Shown: in pieces, positions 59,961 to 64,000 of the stretch | Layout: each line of letters begins with the position of its first letter | Numbering within the stretch: the stretch's first letter is position 1 | Source of the DNA: Ophiostoma sp. CBS 140.51 | Lineage: Eukaryota > Ascomycota > Sordariomycetes > Ophiostomatales > Ophiostomataceae | Length of the DNA stretch: 64,000 nucleotides | NCBI GenBank assembly: GCA_029298735.1 | Contig: JANSLP010000008.1 | Span: forward strand, 1-64,000 | Reading direction: 5' to 3' | Notes under the pieces: model-generated | Told to the model about the DNA's origin: nothing | Seen by the model: the letters and a program-made list of their open reading frames with translations, nothing else | Databases searched by the model: none | Made by a program: the position numbers and the translations under genes

Positions 59961-62900
59961 TCACACCGCCACAGGAGCCTGGATGGCCGCTGGACGGCGC
60001 CGGAGCGTGCCATGGTTGGCCTGCCAGGCAGACTCGAAGCACGTACGGCGCGGTGTCAGCTGCTGCGGCGCAATGCCCAGCCGGCGCACCATGCTAAAGG
60101 CGCCTGTGCCAATCGTCATGGTCTGGCCCATGATGATACACTCGCTGACACCCTCGATGCGGTCCGTCTTCATGCCGGCTGCCGCCTCAAACAAGTGGTC
60201 GGGCGTCTTCTCAAACGACGCCAGGTGCAGCACACTGTCGCGCATCTTGGACATGCCGAAACGCGTAATGCCCAGCACTTCACCCTTGTACGTCATGACA
60301 TCGGCCAGCAGCTCCATGTGACGCGGGTCAATGCCCATGCCGCCCATGACTTCGCTAATTTCGACGGCAATCGACGTGCGCGCCGCCTCGATGCCCAGTA
60401 CGTCGCGGCACTCGAGAATGCTGTTGGACGTCGTCTTGGTGCCAATAACGCCCTCAGTAATCATGCAGTCTCGCAGACCGTAACCCTCGACGAAGACGGT
60501 GTTCTCGCTCTGCTCAGACGTCTGGATAATGGCACGCGTGGCGTCTGCGTAGCCCGAAATAGGCACCGTCGGCAGCATGCGGCGCAGATAGTTGACACGC
60601 AGCAGCAGATCGGCCGTCTCTTCCGTACCGGTCGTGCTGGCGGCCGCCTTGCCGGCACCAAAGGCAGGTCCAGTGCCGGTAGCAGCAGCCGTGGCACGGT
60701 TCTTTGCAGCACGCTTGGCGGCAGCCACGTCGATGTAGTCGTTGGGCACGACCAGCGTAATGGTGTCGCGGCTGTAGTCGAGCTCAATCGTCTTCTCATC
60801 CACCTTCATCTTCTTCTGGCGGCAGATGGCCTGGGCAATGTCGCTCAGGCCAATCTCCAGATGCATGTCCATGAGCGCCTGGCGGTCAATCTTGAGCACA
60901 ACGCGGCCCGCAAACGTGCCCCACTCGTCCTCAATGTACTGCAGAATGTCCGAGATGTACGTCTTCTCGATACGGCCCTTGACGATGCGCGCCGCCTCAA
61001 TCTGCCGCGTGTTTTGGAGTGGACACTTGATGACGGGCGTGCTAATCTTCTTGGAAGCGTTGATGATTTCCTTGATACGCGGCACACCCTGTGTTAAACT
61101 CATACCGGCGACACCGGCGAAATGGAACGTCTTGAGCGTCATTTGCGTACCGGGCTCACCAATCGACTGCGCACCGACAGCGCCGACAGCGTGGCCGGGC
61201 TCAACGTGGGCCAGGCGGTACTTGTCGATACAGAGTTTAAGGAAGTGCTCGAGCGTGCGGCGGGACACCTTGGCCACGCGCTCAGTCCGCTTCAGCTGGG
61301 CCGGGTCGACGGTGTCGTCCAGACCGGCGTCGTTGTTGCCGCCAATCAGACCGGCCAGGGCACGGGCATCGGACAGCTTCTGCGCCCGCTTGCGAACGTA
61401 GTCGGCAACCGTCTCAATAAACATACGGGCGCCCTCCTGCAGATCCAAGTGACGGTCGCTCTGGTCGTTGTAGTCGAGGACTTCGTCGGTGACAAGATCG
61501 TGGCGGGTGTTCTTCTGGCGCTCACGGTCCAGAATCTCCTCGCAAATGGTCATAATCTCATCAGGCAACAAAGTAGGCTCGTCGTTGCTGAACGTCACAG
61601 CCTCAGCGTGCGTCCATGTCCGGTCAAAATGCACGGGCACGGCCGAACCTTCCATATTGACAGGGTCAAGACGATCCGCACCAAACTGGAACTGGACAAT
61701 GCCGCCAGATGAGGTACGCACGGTGTTGTCGTACTGCGTCGACAGATCCTCCAGACACTTCATCAGACGACGCGACATGTAACCAGTCTCGGCCGTCTTG
61801 ACGGCGGTATCGACCAGACCTTCACGACCGGAGATAGCGTGGAAAAGGAACTCGGTCGGCACGAGGCCGGAGTAGAAACTGTTCTTGACAAAACCCTTGG
61901 ACGCGGGCTGGCGCGTGTTCTTCTGGAAATGCGGCAAACTGCGGTCCTGGAAACCGTCAGGCACACGCTGACCACCAATAATTTGCTGGCCGACACAGGC
62001 CACCATCTGGGCGACGTTGATAGCCGAACCCTTGGAGCCAGAGTTGGCCATGGTCAGCGGAGCATTGTGGCGACTCAGCGTCTCCTCACACTTCTCACCG
62101 GCCTGCTGCCGGACCTTACTTAGAATACCCGAGATGGCGTTCTCGAGCGTCTGCTCAGGGTTACAACCGGGCGCCTTCTCGAGCTTGCCAGCCTTGAATG
62201 TCTCAATGAGGGCATCGCATTGCTTGTTGGCCTCGGTCACAAGATCCTCCTTCTTCGACTTGAGCTCTTCCGTCGGGAACACGTCAAAGACGCCGATGGA
62301 GAAGCCAAAGTTGCCCAGGAAGCGCGCACATAGCTTGGCCAGGCGGTTCATGGTGACGACGGCCGCATCCGGGCCGAAATCACGAAGGATGACGTAGAAA
62401 ATCGAGTCCTTCTTGCCAGATCCCACAGTGGACTTGTCCATGCGGCCGCACATGACCTCGGAGTTGCGGATCACCAGCCAGCCGTCGTTGGGACACATAT
62501 CGGGACACTGGCCAGGGCGCGGCTTGTATTCACGACACTTAGCGTCCAGGTTGACAAGCACATTCGACTCCTTGTTGGGACGCATCAGCATGTTGAAGAC
62601 CTGCTTGCCCGTCCACAGCGCCTGGGGCTTGATGATGGCTGGTGGCGGCAAATCGAGCGGCACCTTGGCCTCAGTCATGTGCATGCAGATGTAACTGAAA
62701 GCCTGGCGGGTGAAGAACATGTCCTTGCTGCTGATGAGGTAGGCGGCAGTGATGAAATCCTGGTTGGCGGCAATAATGGGCTCTCCGTTCTTGGGCGTGG
62801 TCAAGTTGTGCTTGACACCCATCAGAGTGATAGCCTCGGCGCGGGCCTCTTCAGTCTGGGGGACGTGCAGGTTCATCTCGTCGCCGTCGAAGTCGGCGTT

Positions 62901-64000
62901 GTAAGGACCGCATACACACTCGTTGAGACGGAACGTCCGCCAGTGACGAACCTTGACAAGATGGGACATGATACTGAGCTTGTGCAGCGACGGCTGCCGG
63001 TTGAAGAGGACAATGTCACCATCCTCGAGATGGCGGTCCACCTTGTCTCCGTACGACAAGTCCCGGGCAACCTGTTCGCGGTCGGCATACTTCAGGTCGA
63101 TCTTGTAGCCACCGTCGGCCTTCTTGTGAACACCCATCGCACCAGGCCATTCTGACGGTCCGTTGCGGATGAGTCTGCGCAGCTTCTCGATGTTGACGTG
63201 GTTGGCCAGCTCGGGGTACGTCAGGTTCTTGGCGACCAGGATCGGCACAGCGACCTCGTCGATGCCCAGGTTAGGATCTGGCGAAATGACCGTACGGCCA
63301 GAGAAATCGACACGCTTGCCGGACAAGTTACCACGGAAGCGCCCCTGCTTGCCCTTGAGGCGCTGACAGAAACCTCTGATGGTCTTGCCAAAGCCGGGCT
63401 GAGACAGGCCCGGAACTTCACTATTCACGTACAGGGCAACCTGCATCTGCAGATACTCCCAGAGTTCCATGACAGTAGCAACTGGAGTACCCTTGGCTAG
63501 AGCACCGCGGATGAGACCGCTCAGGTGCACAATTTCGGCAAGCTTGGTCGTCAGGTCGTCCTCTGTGCTGGAGTTGTCCTGGGCGACCGAGGGCCGAATG
63601 CAAATGGGCGGAGCAGGCAGGTATTGCCAGATGAACATCTCCGGGCGACCCTCAGAGGGGTCCAGGCCAAGAAGTTCGCAGTCGGAGGGGCTGACCTTCT
63701 TGAAAAGGTTCAGGACGCGCAGGGGGTTGAGATCTTCGAGAGCCTTGCGGACGTGCTTTTCGAGGTCAGGGACGTACTTCTTGGCGGAGGCAAAGGACTG
63801 GTCGAACTCGATCTTGCCGCGGGGCACCTGTTTCTTCATGGCGGTCGAGCGGTTGAAGGCGGCAAACCGGTCGTGGGCAAGCTTGAGCGTACCAAGCTTC
63901 TTGATCACGCCGTTTGTGGCGCCGCAGTAGTGGCAGACCTTGGCCTTGCGGCACTGCTCGTTGATGCGCTTTGAGATACCCGTACGACGCAGGTTATCTA
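59961..64000 (-). CDS. RPC1: RNA polymerase III largest subunit (Rpc1/Rpo31), 5' end cut by window edge
   Basis: The frame is open from the right edge to the stop at 59961, about 1,346 residues, so some N-terminal residues are missing. Near the edge is the zinc-binding text VCHYCGATNG. The catalytic motif NADFDGDEMNLH is encoded at 62900-62865 and its three aspartates hold the active-site magnesium. Other marks are GKRVDFSGRTVISPDPNLG, IVLFNRQPSLHKLSIMSH, and the trigger-loop/bridge region with VGAVGAQSIGEPGTQMTLKT and FHFAGVAGMSLTQGVPRIKE. EIINASKKISTPVI is typical of the Pol III paralogue, as is the end GTGAFSMVRRLG. Pol III makes tRNA, 5S rRNA and U6 in the nucleus. No intron is visible. 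It converges on MDM34. Confidence 0.95.
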   Translation of the reverse strand, partial: DNLRRTGISKRINEQCRKAKVCHYCGATNGVIKKLGTLKLAHDRFAAFNRSTAMKKQVPRGKIEFDQSFASAKKYVPDLEKHVRKALEDLNPLRVLNLFKKVSPSDCELLGLDPSEGRPEMFIWQYLPAPPICIRPSVAQDNSSTEDDLTTKLAEIVHLSGLIRGALAKGTPVATVMELWEYLQMQVALYVNSEVPGLSQPGFGKTIRGFCQRLKGKQGRFRGNLSGKRVDFSGRTVISPDPNLGIDEVAVPILVAKNLTYPELANHVNIEKLRRLIRNGPSEWPGAMGVHKKADGGYKIDLKYADREQVARDLSYGDKVDRHLEDGDIVLFNRQPSLHKLSIMSHLVKVRHWRTFRLNECVCGPYNADFDGDEMNLHVPQTEEARAEAITLMGVKHNLTTPKNGEPIIAANQDFITAAYLISSKDMFFTRQAFSYICMHMTEAKVPLDLPPPAIIKPQALWTGKQVFNMLMRPNKESNVLVNLDAKCREYKPRPGQCPDMCPNDGWLVIRNSEVMCGRMDKSTVGSGKKDSIFYVILRDFGPDAAVVTMNRLAKLCARFLGNFGFSIGVFDVFPTEELKSKKEDLVTEANKQCDALIETFKAGKLEKAPGCNPEQTLENAISGILSKVRQQAGEKCEETLSRHNAPLTMANSGSKGSAINVAQMVACVGQQIIGGQRVPDGFQDRSLPHFQKNTRQPASKGFVKNSFYSGLVPTEFLFHAISGREGLVDTAVKTAETGYMSRRLMKCLEDLSTQYDNTVRTSSGGIVQFQFGADRLDPVNMEGSAVPVHFDRTWTHAEAVTFSNDEPTLLPDEIMTICEEILDRERQKNTRHDLVTDEVLDYNDQSDRHLDLQEGARMFIETVADYVRKRAQKLSDARALAGLIGGNNDAGLDDTVDPAQLKRTERVAKVSRRTLEHFLKLCIDKYRLAHVEPGHAVGAVGAQSIGEPGTQMTLKTFHFAGVAGMSLTQGVPRIKEIINASKKISTPVIKCPLQNTRQIEAARIVKGRIEKTYISDILQYIEDEWGTFAGRVVLKIDRQALMDMHLEIGLSDIAQAICRQKKMKVDEKTIELDYSRDTITLVVPNDYIDVAAAKRAAKNRATAAATGTGPAFGAGKAAASTTGTEETADLLLRVNYLRRMLPTVPISGYADATRAIIQTSEQSENTVFVEGYGLRDCMITEGVIGTKTTSNSILECRDVLGIEAARTSIAVEISEVMGGMGIDPRHMELLADVMTYKGEVLGITRFGMSKMRDSVLHLASFEKTPDHLFEAAAGMKTDRIEGVSECIIMGQTMTIGTGAFSMVRRLGIAPQQLTPRRTCFESAWQANHGTLRRRPAAIQAPVAV

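Noticed and set aside
59913..61097. Long plus-strand frame opposite the RNA polymerase III gene
   Set aside because: An antisense shadow of a highly conserved coding sequence; the translation is Arg/His-rich and has no recognisable domain.

Overview
This window is eukaryotic DNA from a filamentous ascomycete (Pezizomycotina, most probably Sordariomycetes). The signs are short introns of mostly 57-93 nt with GTRAGT-like donors, CTAAC/CTGAC-like branch sites and AG acceptors, plus a typical gene set: a Zn(II)2Cys6 regulator, an RTA1-like protein, a GT90 (CAP10) glycosyltransferase, the fungal peroxin Pex26, the ERMES subunit Mdm34, and long pyrimidine-rich leaders. The species cannot be named from the sequence alone. 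The first 98 bases are an uninterrupted run of G, which looks like a sequencing or assembly artefact at a contig end.

Layout. 0-2.3 kb: a metallo-beta-lactamase-fold lactonase-like hydrolase followed by a broken C-terminal piece of a copper amine oxidase. 3.8-11.6 kb: a compact block with a GT90 glycosyltransferase, the TRAPP subunit TRAPPC2L/Tca17, tafazzin (cardiolipin remodelling) and a Zn2Cys6 transcription factor. 11.6-17.8 kb: gene-poor, with scattered TACAAAGTAC/GTACTCCGTAC motifs. 17.8-19.8 kb: an unidentified spliced minus-strand frame and a PD-(D/E)XK nuclease-like gene carrying an in-frame TAG. 20.1-26.7 kb: an RTA1-like membrane protein and, after 3.7 kb of non-coding DNA, a G3BP-type NTF2+RRM+RGG RNA-binding protein. 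26.7-32.5 kb: gene-free. 32.5-39.6 kb: a PH-domain protein, the kinetochore subunit Nnf1 and a cytochrome b561-like membrane protein with a very long disordered tail. 41.8-46.5 kb: Pex26, then two splicing genes arranged head to head, PHF5A/Rds3 (SF3b) and a pinin/SDK/memA protein. 48.5-52.4 kb: an equilibrative nucleoside transporter and inositol-pentakisphosphate 2-kinase. 57.0-64.0 kb: Mdm34 (ERMES) and the largest subunit of RNA polymerase III, which runs off the right edge.

Most genes are single-copy housekeeping genes with no operon-like or cluster logic. The exceptions in arrangement are the divergent splicing pair and the degraded genes at 1.9 kb and 18.6-19.8 kb. I see no convincing biosynthetic gene cluster, intact transposon, virus, CRISPR array, rRNA or tRNA. 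I do not find a clearly new system. The items most worth a second look are the nuclease-like gene with one nonsense codon, the amine oxidase relic, the tafazzin catalytic motif assembled from a 19-nt exon, and the PHF5A/pinin shared promoter.
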